From contig NZ_KL647132.1 in assembly GCF_000725805.1 (NCBI RefSeq), positions 62,001 to 126,000 on the forward strand: 64,000 bases of DNA, in the 5' to 3' direction. Source of the DNA: Streptomyces xanthophaeus (GTDB lineage Bacteria; Actinomycetota; Actinomycetes; Streptomycetales; Streptomycetaceae). The notes beneath the pieces were generated by a model. The model worked only from the letters and a program-made list of their open reading frames with translations, did no database searches and was not told the DNA's origin. Shown here piece after piece: positions 33,083-42,068 of the stretch. Numbering within the stretch: position 1 is the first letter of the stretch; each line of letters opens with the position of its first letter. The translations under genes were made by a program, and so were the position numbers.

Positions 33083-34597
33083 TCAGGAGTGGCCGCCCGG
33101 CCAGGGCTGGCGCGAGCGCGCCTTGAAGGCGGCCTTGCGGGCCTCCTTCGCCGACTTCTTGTCCGGGTGCAGCCGGCCCATCGACTCCAGCACGTACGCC
33201 GTCGCCGGGTGCTCCACCCGCCACACCTGCTCGAAGAAGCCCGCGTGGTGGGCCGTCAGGGACTCCATCAGGAGGGGCAGCTCCTCCGTCTCCCCGTCCG
33301 CCGCGAGCTGCGCCGCGATCGTGTCGACCGTCAGCCAGAACACCATCGCCGGGTCCGGCGCCGGTACGTCGCTCGCCCCGCGCTCGGCCAGCCAGACCCG
33401 GGCCAGACCGCCGAGCTCCGCGTCGTCCAGCACCGCGCGGACCGCGGGCTCGGCCTCCGGTCCGGCCGGTGCGAGGGCCTGCTGGCAGCGCAGCCGGCGC
33501 AGCGGGCCCCCGTCGTCGTCCCCGCGGGCCGCCGCCAGCAGTTCGGCCGCGGCGGCGGACAGTTCGCGCCCCTGGAGCCACTGCTCGATCTCGGCCTGGG
33601 CGGCGCTCTCGGGGTAGGAGGCGACCGCGTCGAGCAGCGCGTCCGCGCCCTTGTCGGCCAGGTCGCCGACCGCCGGGGCCTCGACCCCGGCCTCCAGCAT
33701 CCGGGCGCGGATCCCGTAGAGGCCGAGCGGGGTCAGCCGGACCATCCCGTACCGGGAGACGTCCTCGTCGTCCTCGTCGGCAGCGCCCGGATCGGCGCGC
33801 ACGCCCGCCGCCGCGGCCGGTTCCCCGGCCTCTGCCATCAGCGCCTCGTCGACGGGCCGGAACTCGACCAGCCCGATGGGTTCCATCTGCCGGAACTGGT
33901 CGTCCAGGCGCATCATCGCGTCCGAGACCTGCTCCAGCACGGCGTCGGTCGGCTCGCCCATGCCCTCGGGCACGACCATCGACGCGGCGAGCACCGGCAG
34001 CGGGACGGGCGCGTCCGCCGCCCCGCCTTCGGCGACGGTCAGCAGGTAGAGGTTGGCGAGGACCCCGTCGAGGAAGTCCGCCTCGCGGCGCGGGTTCCAG
34101 TCCAGCTGGTCGAAGTCGATCTCGCCGCCCTCGTCGAGCGCGTCGACGAGGTCGTCCAGGTCGGGCACGGCCGCGTCCGCGAGCACGGTGTCCACCGCGG
34201 CCAGCCACAGGTCGAGCACGTCCCCGGGCGTACCGCTCGTCACCAGGGCCAGGTCCTCGCCGGGGGCGGCGGTGCCGAACTGCGCCTCGCCGTCCGCCCC
34301 GGTGTCCTCCTCCGGCTCGGTCACGTCCACGAGGCCGCTGTCCACGGCCACCCGCCAGGCCTGGCTCGCGAACGCCGTGGCCTCCGGGTCGGCGGCGTCG
34401 AGGCCGAGCACGGCGACCGCCTCGGGCAGCTGCGCGGCGACGAGTTCGCCGCCGGTGTCGACGCGGGTGTCGGGCCCGGCCCAGCGGGCCAGGCGCACGG
34501 CCCGGGCGAACAGCGGGGCGACGAGCGCGTCGCGGGCGAGTTCCGCATCGGGATGCAGCCGTACCGGCGGCAGCGAGGGGTGCGGCTCTGCGGACAT
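33083..34597 (-). CDS. conserved protein of unknown function, paralogue of the 548-1951 protein
   Basis: A 504-residue soluble, acidic protein. GAGGAG lies 9 bases before ATG 34597, which sets the start. No named domain was recognised. Segments shared with the 548-1951 protein are 'AVRLARWA' near the N-terminus, 'RVWLAERG...WLTVDTIAAQLA' and the ending 'AKEARKAAFKARSR'. An Asp/Glu-rich region lies in the middle (about residues 270-295). Nearby genes give no clue. The C-terminus is a Lys/Arg-rich helix after 'MGRLHPDKKS'. Confidence 0.8.
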   Translation of the reverse strand: MSAEPHPSLPPVRLHPDAELARDALVAPLFARAVRLARWAGPDTRVDTGGELVAAQLPEAVAVLGLDAADPEATAFASQAWRVAVDSGLVDVTEPEEDTGADGEAQFGTAAPGEDLALVTSGTPGDVLDLWLAAVDTVLADAAVPDLDDLVDALDEGGEIDFDQLDWNPRREADFLDGVLANLYLLTVAEGGAADAPVPLPVLAASMVVPEGMGEPTDAVLEQVSDAMMRLDDQFRQMEPIGLVEFRPVDEALMAEAGEPAAAAGVRADPGAADEDDEDVSRYGMVRLTPLGLYGIRARMLEAGVEAPAVGDLADKGADALLDAVASYPESAAQAEIEQWLQGRELSAAAAELLAAARGDDDGGPLRRLRCQQALAPAGPEAEPAVRAVLDDAELGGLARVWLAERGASDVPAPDPAMVFWLTVDTIAAQLAADGETEELPLLMESLTAHHAGFFEQVWRVEHPATAYVLESMGRLHPDKKSAKEARKAAFKARSRQPWPGGHS

Positions 34598-34971
34598 GGG
34601 GCGGTTCTCCTCGCGGACGCGGTGGGGCTGTGGGGCGACGGGGCGAAATGGCCTGTGGCCGTGTCGCCGTGTGGCCGTGGTGACGGTGGTGACGGTCTTT
34701 CGGCGTCCCAGCGTAGACGCAATTCGGGCGCTCCCGCCGGGCCATCGCCTTTGGTTCATCCCACAGTCAGCAGGTGTATCCCCTGGAGGCCTTGACAACT
34801 TTGCTGGCCACACAGGAAATTGACGCGCGTAGACATGTGACGGACCCCCGGGTGACCGCAGATCCCACCGATCGCACGCCACATGTACGACTTGCACCAC
34901 TTCGATCCACGGATCACCGCTGCACCGGCACCGCCCCCTCTTTCCTCATCCACACACCGGAGTTCCTGACC
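34598..34971. promoter_or_regulatory. divergent promoter region, with a candidate promoter for the exported nuclease
   Basis: This 374-base stretch between divergent genes holds no gene I can support. TTGACA at 34792-34797 followed about 17-18 bases later by GGAAAT/GAAATT (34815-34821) is a plausible vegetative promoter for the nuclease, leaving a leader of about 150 bases. Nothing else stands out. Confidence 0.4.
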
Positions 34972-36813
34972 ATGCGCTCCTCGCATCCCCGTTCCGCCGC
35001 CGTCGCGGCCCTCGTCGCCACCGCCCTGGCCACCGGCCTGCTCGTGGGCTCCGCCGACGCGGCCGAGGGCGCCGCGTCCGCCGATCCGATACGCATTCAC
35101 GACATCCAGGGCACCACCCGGATATCCCCGCTCAACGGCAAGCAGGTCACCGACGTCGAGGGCATCGTGACGGGCGTGCGCACGTACGGCTCGCGCGGCT
35201 TCTGGATCCAGGACCCGGACGCCGACGACGACGCGGCCACCAGCGAGGGCGTGTTCGTCTTCACCAGCTCGGTCCCGACCGTCGCCGTGGGCGACGCCGT
35301 CAAGGTCACCGGCACGGTCGGCGAGTACGTCCCGGGCGGTCTCACCTCCGGCAACCAGTCGGTGACGCAGATCTCCAAGCCGACGGTCACCGTGGTCTCC
35401 TCGGGCAATGCGCTGCCGCAGGCCGCCGCGGTCAACGAGTACACCGTGCCCGCCGGCTACGCCCCGGCCGGCGACCCGGCCGCCGACGGCAGCATCAACG
35501 GCCTGACCCTGGAGCCCTCGCGCTACGCCCTGGACTTCTACGAGTCCCTCGAGGGCATGAACGTCAAGATCGGCACCTCCCGCGTCGTCGGCGCCACCGA
35601 CCCGTACTCCGAGCTCTGGGTCACGGTGAAGGGCTGGGAGAACGCCGCCAAGCGCGGCGGTACGGTCTACGGCTCCTACGAGTCCCAGAACACCGGCCGC
35701 CTCCAGATCCAGCAGCTCGCGCCCGTCGCGCAGCAGCCCTTCCCGGTGGCCAACGTCGGCGACAAGCTGACGGGCACCACCGAGGGCCCGCTGGACTTCA
35801 ACCAGTTCGGCGGCTACACCCTGGTGGCCCGCACCCTCGGCACGGTCAAGGCGGGCACCCTCGCCCCCGAGAAGACCAAGCCGCAGGCCGCGAACGAACT
35901 CGCGGTGGCCACGTACAACGTCGAGAACCTCGACCCGACCGACCCGCAGGAGAAGTTCGACGCGCTGGCGAAGGCCGTCGTCGAGAACCTCGCCTCGCCC
36001 GACGTCCTCGCGCTGGAGGAGATCCAGGACGACAACGGCGCCAAGAACGACGGCACCGTCTCGGCCGGGCAGACCCTGGCAAAGTTCACCGCGGCGATCG
36101 CCGCGGCGGGCGGCCCCGCCTACCAGTGGACGACCGTCGACCCGGAGGACAAGAAGGACGGCGGCGAGCCCGGCGGCAACATCCGCCAGGTGTTCCTCTA
36201 CAACCCGGCGCGGGTCTCCTTCACCGAGCGCGCCCCGGGCGACGCGGTGACGGCGACCGGGGTGACCTCGGCGAACGGCAAGGCCGCGCTGACCCACTCC
36301 CCCGGCCGCGTGGACCCCGCCAACCCGGCGTGGGCCGACAGCCGCAAGCCGCTGGCCGGTGAGTTCGTCTTCAAGGGCAAGACGGTCTTCGTGATCGCCA
36401 ACCACTTCGGTTCCAAGGGCGGCGACGAGGGGCTGACCTCGCACCACCAGCCGCCGCTGCGCAAGTCGGAGGAGAAGCGGCTGCTCCAGGCGCAGGCCGT
36501 GAACGGCTTCGTGAAGGAGATCCTCGCGGCGCAGAAGAACGCGAACGTCCTCGTCCTCGGCGACATCAACGACTTCGAGTTCTCGGCGACCACGCAGGCG
36601 CTGGCGGACGGCGGGGCACTGCACCCGGCGATCACCTCGCTGCCGAAGTCGGAGCGGTACTCGTACGTCTACCAGGGCAACGCCCAGGTGCTGGACCAGA
36701 TCCTGACCAGCCCGGCGATCAAGCAGTTCACGTACGACAGCGTGCACATCAACGCCGAGTTCTCGGCGCAGAACAGCGACCACGACCCGCAGGTGCTGCG
36801 TTTCCGCCCGTAG
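34972..36813 (+). CDS. exported endonuclease/exonuclease/phosphatase protein, ExeM/NucH-like
   Basis: A 613-residue secreted protein. Signal peptide at residues 1-30 (ending A-D-A-A). The N-terminal half is an OB-fold/lamin-tail-like region found in extracellular nucleases ('DIQGTTRISPLNGKQVTDVEGIVTGV', 'GFWIQDPDADDD'). The C-terminal EEP nuclease domain starts 'VATYNVENLDP' near 313, with Glu in 'ALEEIQDDNG' (about 347), His in 'IANHFGSKGGD' (about 476), 'LGDINDFEFS' (about 530) and the final 'SDHDPQVLRF'. All catalytic motifs are present. A strong terminator follows. Confidence 0.9.
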   Translation: MRSSHPRSAAVAALVATALATGLLVGSADAAEGAASADPIRIHDIQGTTRISPLNGKQVTDVEGIVTGVRTYGSRGFWIQDPDADDDAATSEGVFVFTSSVPTVAVGDAVKVTGTVGEYVPGGLTSGNQSVTQISKPTVTVVSSGNALPQAAAVNEYTVPAGYAPAGDPAADGSINGLTLEPSRYALDFYESLEGMNVKIGTSRVVGATDPYSELWVTVKGWENAAKRGGTVYGSYESQNTGRLQIQQLAPVAQQPFPVANVGDKLTGTTEGPLDFNQFGGYTLVARTLGTVKAGTLAPEKTKPQAANELAVATYNVENLDPTDPQEKFDALAKAVVENLASPDVLALEEIQDDNGAKNDGTVSAGQTLAKFTAAIAAAGGPAYQWTTVDPEDKKDGGEPGGNIRQVFLYNPARVSFTERAPGDAVTATGVTSANGKAALTHSPGRVDPANPAWADSRKPLAGEFVFKGKTVFVIANHFGSKGGDEGLTSHHQPPLRKSEEKRLLQAQAVNGFVKEILAAQKNANVLVLGDINDFEFSATTQALADGGALHPAITSLPKSERYSYVYQGNAQVLDQILTSPAIKQFTYDSVHINAEFSAQNSDHDPQVLRFRP

Positions 36814-36826
36814 TCTCCCCGGACCG

Positions 36827-36862
36827 CAGGGGGCCCGGCCGCCGTCCCGGCCGGGCCCCCTG
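36827..36862 (+). terminator. strong hairpin after the exported nuclease gene
   Basis: A perfect 15-base stem (36827-36841 with 36848-36862) around a 6-base loop lies 13 bases after the nuclease stop and ends 14 bases before the next start. Confidence 0.88.
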
Positions 36863-36876
36863 CCACACTCCTGGCC

Positions 36877-37332
36877 ATGATCTTCCGTACCGCCACGCGC
36901 GCCGACCTGCCGGCCGTGCTGGCCCTGCTGGCCGACGAGGACCGGGTCGTGGACCCGGCGTCGGTGGTCGTCGCCGAGGAGCACGAGCGGGCCTTCGCCG
37001 CCATCGGGGCGGACCCCCGCAACGAGATGCTGGTCCTGACGGACGGGGCGGACGGGACCGTCCTGGGCTGCCTCCAGCTGACGTACGTGCCGGGCCTGGG
37101 CCAGGGCGGACGGGAGCGGGCCCTGGTGGAGGCGGTACGGGTCCGCCCGGACCGGCGGGGCGCCGGCCTGGGCGCGGAACTGATGCGGCGGGCCGTCGAG
37201 CGGGCCCGCGGACGCGGGTGCGGCCTCGTCCAGCTGACCAGCAACAAGCGGCGCACGGCGGCGCACCGGTTCTACGAGCGCCTGGGCTTCGCGCGCAGCC
37301 ACGAGGGCTTCAAGCTGCTCCTGGAGCCGTGA
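36877..37332 (+). CDS. GNAT family N-acetyltransferase
   Basis: A 151-residue acetyltransferase: 'MIFRTATRADLPAVLALL' start, acetyl-CoA loop 'VRVRPDRRGAGLGAELMRRAVE' (RRGAGLG) and 'NKRRTAAHRFYERLGFARSHEGFKLLL'. The acceptor substrate is unknown. It is a single gene, separated from its left neighbour by a terminator. Confidence 0.92.
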   Translation: MIFRTATRADLPAVLALLADEDRVVDPASVVVAEEHERAFAAIGADPRNEMLVLTDGADGTVLGCLQLTYVPGLGQGGRERALVEAVRVRPDRRGAGLGAELMRRAVERARGRGCGLVQLTSNKRRTAAHRFYERLGFARSHEGFKLLLEP

Positions 37333-37563
37333 CCCGGCCCCGCCAGGGCCACGGCGGTCGGCGCCGCTGCATCCGGCGCCTCCCGCACTCCCGTGCGCGC
37401 TCCCGTGCCTCTGGGTGACCGTCCGCATTCCGGGCGAGGTCGGGACTTTCGGCCCTGGCGTGAGGCTCGCCACATCCTCACCGAACCGGCCGGTTGTGGT
37501 GTTGAGTGTCTGCACGCCCGATCTTGCCCCGGCTTGTACCGCCCGCACCCTCCGGAGGACCGA

Positions 37564-37818
37564 GTGTTCCCCTCCATCTCGCTCGCCCAGGAGATCGGCC
37601 TCGCCGTCCTCTTCGTGGCCACCCTGGTCTGGGTGGTCGGCCTCGGCCACATGCTGTGGGACAGCCGCTTCCACCACCCGGAGCCGGGCGCCTTCGACGG
37701 CCTCCCGGTGATCCCGGCCCAGCGCAGCGCCGCCGCGCACCCGATGGAGTCGGTGGAGCTGACCGAGGCGGAGCAGCAGGCCTTCGCCGAAGTGATCCGT
37801 TCCCTCCCCCTGCGCTGA
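37564..37818 (+). CDS. small single-helix membrane protein
   Basis: An 84-residue protein starting at GTG 37564, with GGAGGA at 37554-37559. Residues 5-30 form one membrane helix (EIGLAVLFVATLVWVVGLGHML); the rest is a short hydrophilic tail with 'ESVELTEAEQQAFAEVIRSLPLR'. It resembles many conserved Streptomyces small membrane proteins. The function is unknown. Confidence 0.75.
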   Translation: MFPSISLAQEIGLAVLFVATLVWVVGLGHMLWDSRFHHPEPGAFDGLPVIPAQRSAAAHPMESVELTEAEQQAFAEVIRSLPLR

Positions 37819-37929
37819 CGCGCGCGGGCCGTGCCCCCGGCGCCACCCCGCCGCGCCTCCCGGGCCGGTGGCCGCCTCGGCCACCGTGGACGGGGGCCCC
37901 GCCCGAGGGTCCGTCGAGGGGGCAGGACC

Positions 37930-38106
37930 ATGACTCAGCCGAAGTGCGGGGCGCCGCTCGAACCCAGCGGCCGCTGCCGCAGGCCCGCGATGGTGGGCCA
38001 CTCCCGCTGCTACCAGCACCGCGGCAAGTGGACCGCGTACGGCATGGCCAGGGAGCAGCGCAAGGCCGCCCAGGCCCGGCTGCGCGCACAGCGCAGGAAA
38101 GCGTAG
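37930..38106 (+). CDS. small zinc-ribbon-like protein (CxnCxnCxxH pattern)
   Basis: A 58-residue basic protein with C6, C16, C27 and H30 in the spacing C-x9-C-x10-C-x2-H, a likely zinc site; the frame 'KCGAPLEPSGRCRRPAMVGHSRCYQH' resembles small HGG-type zinc proteins. The Arg/Lys-rich C-terminus (AREQRKAAQARLRAQRRK) could bind nucleic acid. A GGGGGCAGGA stretch precedes ATG 37930. The function is unknown. It is convergent with dapD. Confidence 0.7.
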   Translation: MTQPKCGAPLEPSGRCRRPAMVGHSRCYQHRGKWTAYGMAREQRKAAQARLRAQRRKA

Positions 38107-38164
38107 GAAAGCGCAGGAAGGCCGGGCAGACGCAGCCAGGCACAGGGGGCATCCGTACGGCCGG

Positions 38165-38198
38165 ACGCCCTCCCGCCCCGGACGGGGTGGGAGGGCGT
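38165..38198. terminator. bidirectional hairpin between the zinc-ribbon gene and dapD
   Basis: A 16-base stem (38165-38180 with 38183-38198, one G-T wobble) and a 2-base loop lie between two convergent genes and could terminate both. Confidence 0.85.
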
Positions 38199-38221
38199 TC
38201 GTGACAGCCGGACCGCGCGGG

Positions 38222-39202
38222 TCAGTTGTGGCTGTGGAGGACCTCGTTCAGGCCGCCCCAGACCGCGTTGTTCGGGCGGGCCTCGACGGCGCCGGTGACC
38301 GAGTTGCGGCGGAAGAGGATGTTGCTGGCGCCCGAGAGCTCCAGGGCCTTGACGATCTGGCCGTCCGGCAGGGTGACGCGGGTGCCCGCGGTCACGTACA
38401 GGCCGGCCTCGACGATGCACTCGTCGCCCAGGGCGATGCCGACGCCCGCCTCGGCACCGACCAGGCAGCGCTCGCCGATCGAGATGATCTGCTTGCCGCC
38501 GCCCGACAGGGTGCCCATGGTGGAGGCGCCGCCGCCGATGTCGGAGCCGTCGCCGACGACGACGCCCGCGGAGATGCGGCCCTCGACCATGGAGGTGCCG
38601 AGGGTGCCGGCGTTGAAGTTGACGAAGCCCTCGTGCATGACGGTGGTGCCCTCGGCGAGGTGCGCGCCGAGGCGGACGCGGTCCGCGTCGGCGATGCGCA
38701 CGCCCTTGGGGGCGACGTAGTCCGTCATCCGCGGGAACTTGTCGATCGAGGTGACCTGGAGGTGCAGGCCCTCGGCTCGGGCGTTGAGGCGGACGGTCTC
38801 GACCTGGTCGACCGCGACCGGGCCCAGCGAGGTCCAGGCCACGTTGGTCAGCAGGCCGAAGACCCCGTCGAGGTTCTGGCCGTGCGGCTTGACCAGGCGG
38901 TGGCTGAGCAGGTGCAGGCGCAGGTACGCGTCGTGCGCGTCCAACGGCTTGTCCTCGAGCGAGGAGATCACCGTACGGACGGCCACGACCTCGACGCCGC
39001 GCACCGCGTCCGAGCGGATCGCCTTCGGAGCGGTGGCGCCCAGCAGCTCCACGGCCTGGTCGGCGGTGAGGCGCTCGGTGCCGGCCGGGCCGGGCGCGTC
39101 GACCAGCTGGGGGGCGGGGAACCAGGTGTCGAGGACGGTGCCGTCGGCGGTGATGGTGGCAAGTCCGGCGGCGACGGCGCCGGTGGTACGCGTAGCAGTC
39201 AT
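38222..39202 (-). CDS. dapD: 2,3,4,5-tetrahydropyridine-2,6-dicarboxylate N-succinyltransferase
   Basis: A 326-residue enzyme of the succinylase route to diaminopimelate and lysine, needed for peptidoglycan. The C-terminal half is a left-handed beta helix of hexapeptide repeats ('[21 protein letters not shown]', '[20 protein letters not shown]', '[17 protein letters not shown]') and ends '[20 protein letters not shown]'. The N-terminal domain is the longer actinobacterial type. ATG 39202 fits. It starts 9 bases after the MFS gene on the same strand, so read-through is possible. Confidence 0.95.
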   Translation of the reverse strand: MTATRTTGAVAAGLATITADGTVLDTWFPAPQLVDAPGPAGTERLTADQAVELLGATAPKAIRSDAVRGVEVVAVRTVISSLEDKPLDAHDAYLRLHLLSHRLVKPHGQNLDGVFGLLTNVAWTSLGPVAVDQVETVRLNARAEGLHLQVTSIDKFPRMTDYVAPKGVRIADADRVRLGAHLAEGTTVMHEGFVNFNAGTLGTSMVEGRISAGVVVGDGSDIGGGASTMGTLSGGGKQIISIGERCLVGAEAGVGIALGDECIVEAGLYVTAGTRVTLPDGQIVKALELSGASNILFRRNSVTGAVEARPNNAVWGGLNEVLHSHN

Positions 39203-39211
39203 GCCTGAAAC

Positions 39212-40525
39212 CTAACCGGCGACGGCCCGGGGTCGCGAACCGGTCTCATGTGCCGGTCGCGCCGCGTGTCGCGGCTCCGGATCAGCCCCGTCCGCTCCAC
39301 CCGGCCCGTCCGCCCCGCCCGCCCCGCCCCCCTTGAGCCGGGAGGCCCACAGGACCGCTGCGCCCGCCCCCGCCGCCAGCACCGCGCACAGCGGCCACAA
39401 CAGCCCGGGCGCCGCGGAGTACAGCGCCCCGCCCAGCGGCGGGCCGAGGACGACCCCGCTGACGGAGACCCCGGCGTACAGGCTCTGGAAGCGTCCGACG
39501 GCGTGTTCGGGCGCCTGGTCGGCGACGTAGGCGGTGGCGGTGGTCTTGTACAGGATCTCGCCGAGGCTCAGCAGCACCATCATCAGCACGGCCCCCGCGA
39601 GCCCGGCCCCGAGCAGCAGCGCCGCGTACCCGGCGCCGACCAGTACCAGCCCGGTGCCGATGACGGGCAGCGCGGGCCGCTTGCGCAGGGCGATCGCGGC
39701 GGGCAGTTCCAGCAGCAGGATGACCCCGCCGTTGAGCGCGATGACGAGGCCGAACACCCTCGCGTCCAGGCCCTGTTCGGCGAGGAAGAGCGGGAACGCC
39801 CCGTACTGCTGGCGGTAGACGAGGTCGGTGACCAGGATCGCGCCGAGGAGGACCAGCAGGGCGGGCCTGGCCCGCAGTTCGCTCCGGATGCCGCGGGCGC
39901 CGCGGCCCAGACCCCCGTCCGGGGCCGCGGCGGGCTTGGCGGGGGCGCCGCGGGCCGGGACGACCCGGGCGGTCCACAGGGCGAGGAGGAGGGTGCCGAG
40001 CCCGTCGCCGACGAAGAGCCAGTCGTACGAGATCCCGGTCGCGACCAGGGCTCCGAGGGGCGGGCCGAGGGTGAAGCCGCCGTTGGCCGCACAGCGCACG
40101 ACGGCGAAGGCCTGGCGGCGGGCCCCTTCGGGCACGGTGACGGCGACCAGGGCGGAGTTGGCCGCCCGCACCACCCCGGAGGCGTACTCGGCCAGCGGCA
40201 GGGCGGCGTACAGCAGCGGGGTCGGCAGCAGCGGGAGCGCCGTCAGGGCGAGGCCGCCGAGGGCGGAGGCGACGAGCAGCACCCGGCGGTGGCCGAAGCG
40301 GTCGCCGTACCAGCCGCCGGTGAAGTTGCCCGCGACGAGGCCGACGCCGCCGATGCCGGTGACGAGGCCGGCTTCGGCGGCGCCCAGGGCCCGCGGCCCG
40401 GTCAGGTAGAGGAAGACGAAGACGAAGGTGAAGCTGATGACCGCATTGACGAAGACCCCCGCAGCCAGCAGCCACACAGTCCGCGGTACGTCCTTGAACC
40501 CCTTCAGCACACCCGTGTCCCCCAC
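39212..40525 (-). CDS. MFS transporter
   Basis: A 437-residue protein of the major facilitator superfamily with about 12 membrane helices; the loop after helix 2 has 'GGWYGDRFGHRRVLL' (the MFS signature GxxxDRxGRR). The C-terminal 40 residues are a Gly/Asp/Pro tail. It is probably an exporter. It lies divergent from the HxlR-peroxiredoxin gene, whose operator candidate lies in the gap. The start is GTG 40525; GTG 40510 is also possible. Confidence 0.9.
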   Translation of the reverse strand: MGDTGVLKGFKDVPRTVWLLAAGVFVNAVISFTFVFVFLYLTGPRALGAAEAGLVTGIGGVGLVAGNFTGGWYGDRFGHRRVLLVASALGGLALTALPLLPTPLLYAALPLAEYASGVVRAANSALVAVTVPEGARRQAFAVVRCAANGGFTLGPPLGALVATGISYDWLFVGDGLGTLLLALWTARVVPARGAPAKPAAAPDGGLGRGARGIRSELRARPALLVLLGAILVTDLVYRQQYGAFPLFLAEQGLDARVFGLVIALNGGVILLLELPAAIALRKRPALPVIGTGLVLVGAGYAALLLGAGLAGAVLMMVLLSLGEILYKTTATAYVADQAPEHAVGRFQSLYAGVSVSGVVLGPPLGGALYSAAPGLLWPLCAVLAAGAGAAVLWASRLKGGGAGGADGPGGADGADPEPRHAARPAHETGSRPRAVAG

Positions 40526-40540
40526 ATCTCCAGATGGTTA

Positions 40541-40555
40541 GTTCCTTTTGGGAAC
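40541..40555. promoter_or_regulatory. candidate HxlR operator between MFS and the HxlR-peroxiredoxin gene
   Basis: GTTCC and GGAAC form 5-base arms around TTTTG in the 78-base divergent gap. HxlR proteins bind short inverted repeats close to their own promoters. The match is modest and the role is inferred. Confidence 0.45.
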
Positions 40556-40603
40556 GGACTATGTCAGCATGACAGCCTGGGGTCAACGGACATAAGGAGT
40601 GCC

Positions 40604-41485
40604 ATGGCCCAGCGCACACACCTCGGCGACGACGACTGCTCCATCGCGCAGGCGCTCGACGTCGTGGGCGACTGGTGGACGCTGCTGATCGTGCGCGACG
40701 CGGCGCGCGGCCTGCACCGCTTCGACGAGCTCCAGCGCGAACTGGGCGTGTCCCGGAAGGTGTTGGCGGAGCGGCTGAAGCTGCTGGTCGAGGCCGGGGT
40801 GCTGACGCGCGAGCCGTACCAGGAACGCCCGGTGCGGCACGCCTACCGGCTGACCCCGCGCGGGCGGGCGCTGCTGCCGGTCCTGGTGGCCCTCCAGGAC
40901 TGGGGAGACACCTGGGTCCTGGGAGAGGGAGAGATGACGGCGACGGCCGACGAGGCCTCGCGGGAGGCGGCGCGGGTCCACGCACTGCGCGGCACCAGGC
41001 TGCCGGAGCTGCTGCTGCCGGACCGGACCGGCGAGCTGCGCGACCCCGTCGCCGACACCCCGTTCACCGTCCTGTACTGCTTCCCCGGCGCGTACGCCCG
41101 CGCCGAGGCCTACCCGCCGGGCTGGGCGGGGATCCCGGGCGCCAAGGGTTGCACCTTCGAGTCGTGCACCTACCGCGACCAGCTCGCCCTGTTCACGGAG
41201 GCGGGGGCCACGGTGCACGGGGTGTCGACCCAGCGGCCGGACGAACAGCGGGAGTTCGCGGAGCAGGAGGGGCTGCGCTTCCCCCTCCTGTCGGACGCGG
41301 AGCTGACCTTGACGGCGGCGCTGCGGCTGCCGACCTTCCGGGCGGCGGGGGTGAGCCGGATCAAGCGGCTGACCCTGGTGCTCGACCGCGAACGCACGGT
41401 CCGCGAGGTGTTCTACCCGATCGGGGACATCGAGGCGAGCGTCCGGGCGGCCCTCGCGGCCGTCCGCACGGCGGGGGCCTCATAG
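40604..41485 (+). CDS. HxlR winged-helix regulator fused to a PrxQ-type peroxiredoxin
   Basis: A 293-residue fusion. Residues 5-105 are an HxlR domain: 'DCSIAQALDVVGDWWTLLIV' with Cys12 at the usual sensor position, then 'FDELQRELGVSRKVLAERLK' and 'RPVRHAYRLTPRGRALLPVL'. Residues about 130-290 are an AhpC/TSA thioredoxin fold with 'GCTFESCTYRD', a BCP/PrxQ-type peroxidatic Cys183 and resolving Cys188 (C-x4-C). 'FPLLSDAEL' and 'RLTLVLDRERTVREVF' follow as in peroxiredoxins. AAGGAGT lies 7 bases before ATG 40604. It is likely a redox-sensing regulator of the divergent MFS gene. Confidence 0.9.
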   Translation: MAQRTHLGDDDCSIAQALDVVGDWWTLLIVRDAARGLHRFDELQRELGVSRKVLAERLKLLVEAGVLTREPYQERPVRHAYRLTPRGRALLPVLVALQDWGDTWVLGEGEMTATADEASREAARVHALRGTRLPELLLPDRTGELRDPVADTPFTVLYCFPGAYARAEAYPPGWAGIPGAKGCTFESCTYRDQLALFTEAGATVHGVSTQRPDEQREFAEQEGLRFPLLSDAELTLTAALRLPTFRAAGVSRIKRLTLVLDRERTVREVFYPIGDIEASVRAALAAVRTAGAS

Positions 41486-41513
41486 GCCCGCCCCCCTCGG
41501 ATCCTGCCGGGCC

Positions 41514-42068
41514 CTACCGAGGACCCAGCACCCGGCTCAGGACCTCGCGGGCGTACGGCTCGTCGTACGCCGCGTCCGTCAGCAGGACCTGGAGCCCGAT
41601 GCCGTCCATCACCGCGACCAGGGCCCGCGCCGTCACCGGGTCCGTGCGTGCGGCCAGGGCCGTCACCACCGACTCGCACCACTGGGCCGCCACCGGCCGC
41701 AGCGCGGGGCGGCGCAGGGCGGCGAGGTAGAGCTCGTACTCCAGCTCCACCTGGCCGCGGTCCCCGGCGAGGAACTCGCCGAGCAGCCGGGCCAGCGCGC
41801 CCGCCAGGTCCGCCTCCGGATCGGCCAGGGCCGGCGAGGCGGCCACGGCCTCGGCGAAGGCCTGGTTGGCCTGGTGCAGCGCCGCGACGAGCAGGTCGTC
41901 GAGCGTCGCGAAGTGGTAGGTGGTCGAGCCGAGCGGTACGTCGGCCTCCGCGGCCGCGCTGCGGTGGCTGAGCCCCGCGATGCCCTTGGCCCCCACCACC
42001 CGGATCGCCGCGTCGATGATCCGCTGCCGCCGCTCGGGGTCGTAGCGGCGGCGCGCGCCCGGGGCCAT
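41514..42068 (-). CDS. TetR family transcriptional regulator
   Basis: A 184-residue regulator. The N-terminal helix-turn-helix is 'RQRIIDAAIRVVGAKGIAGLSHRSAAAEADVPLGSTTYHF', typical of TetR proteins, followed by an all-helical ligand domain. Its start overlaps the stop of the SMR gene (ATGA), so the regulator is made with the pump. It probably binds the palindromes at 42387-42428 and is released by the pump substrate. Confidence 0.92.
   Translation of the reverse strand: MAPGARRRYDPERRQRIIDAAIRVVGAKGIAGLSHRSAAAEADVPLGSTTYHFATLDDLLVAALHQANQAFAEAVAASPALADPEADLAGALARLLGEFLAGDRGQVELEYELYLAALRRPALRPVAAQWCESVVTALAARTDPVTARALVAVMDGIGLQVLLTDAAYDEPYAREVLSRVLGPR

Noticed and set aside
37484..37495. 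AACCGGCCGGTT palindrome as an operator
   Set aside because: It is a single 12-base palindrome in GC-rich DNA with no partner regulator gene nearby; chance is a fair explanation.
34756..38019. A minus-strand frame of over 1080 codons opposite the nuclease and acetyltransferase
   Set aside because: The plus-strand nuclease has a signal peptide and full active-site set; the antisense product has no domain.
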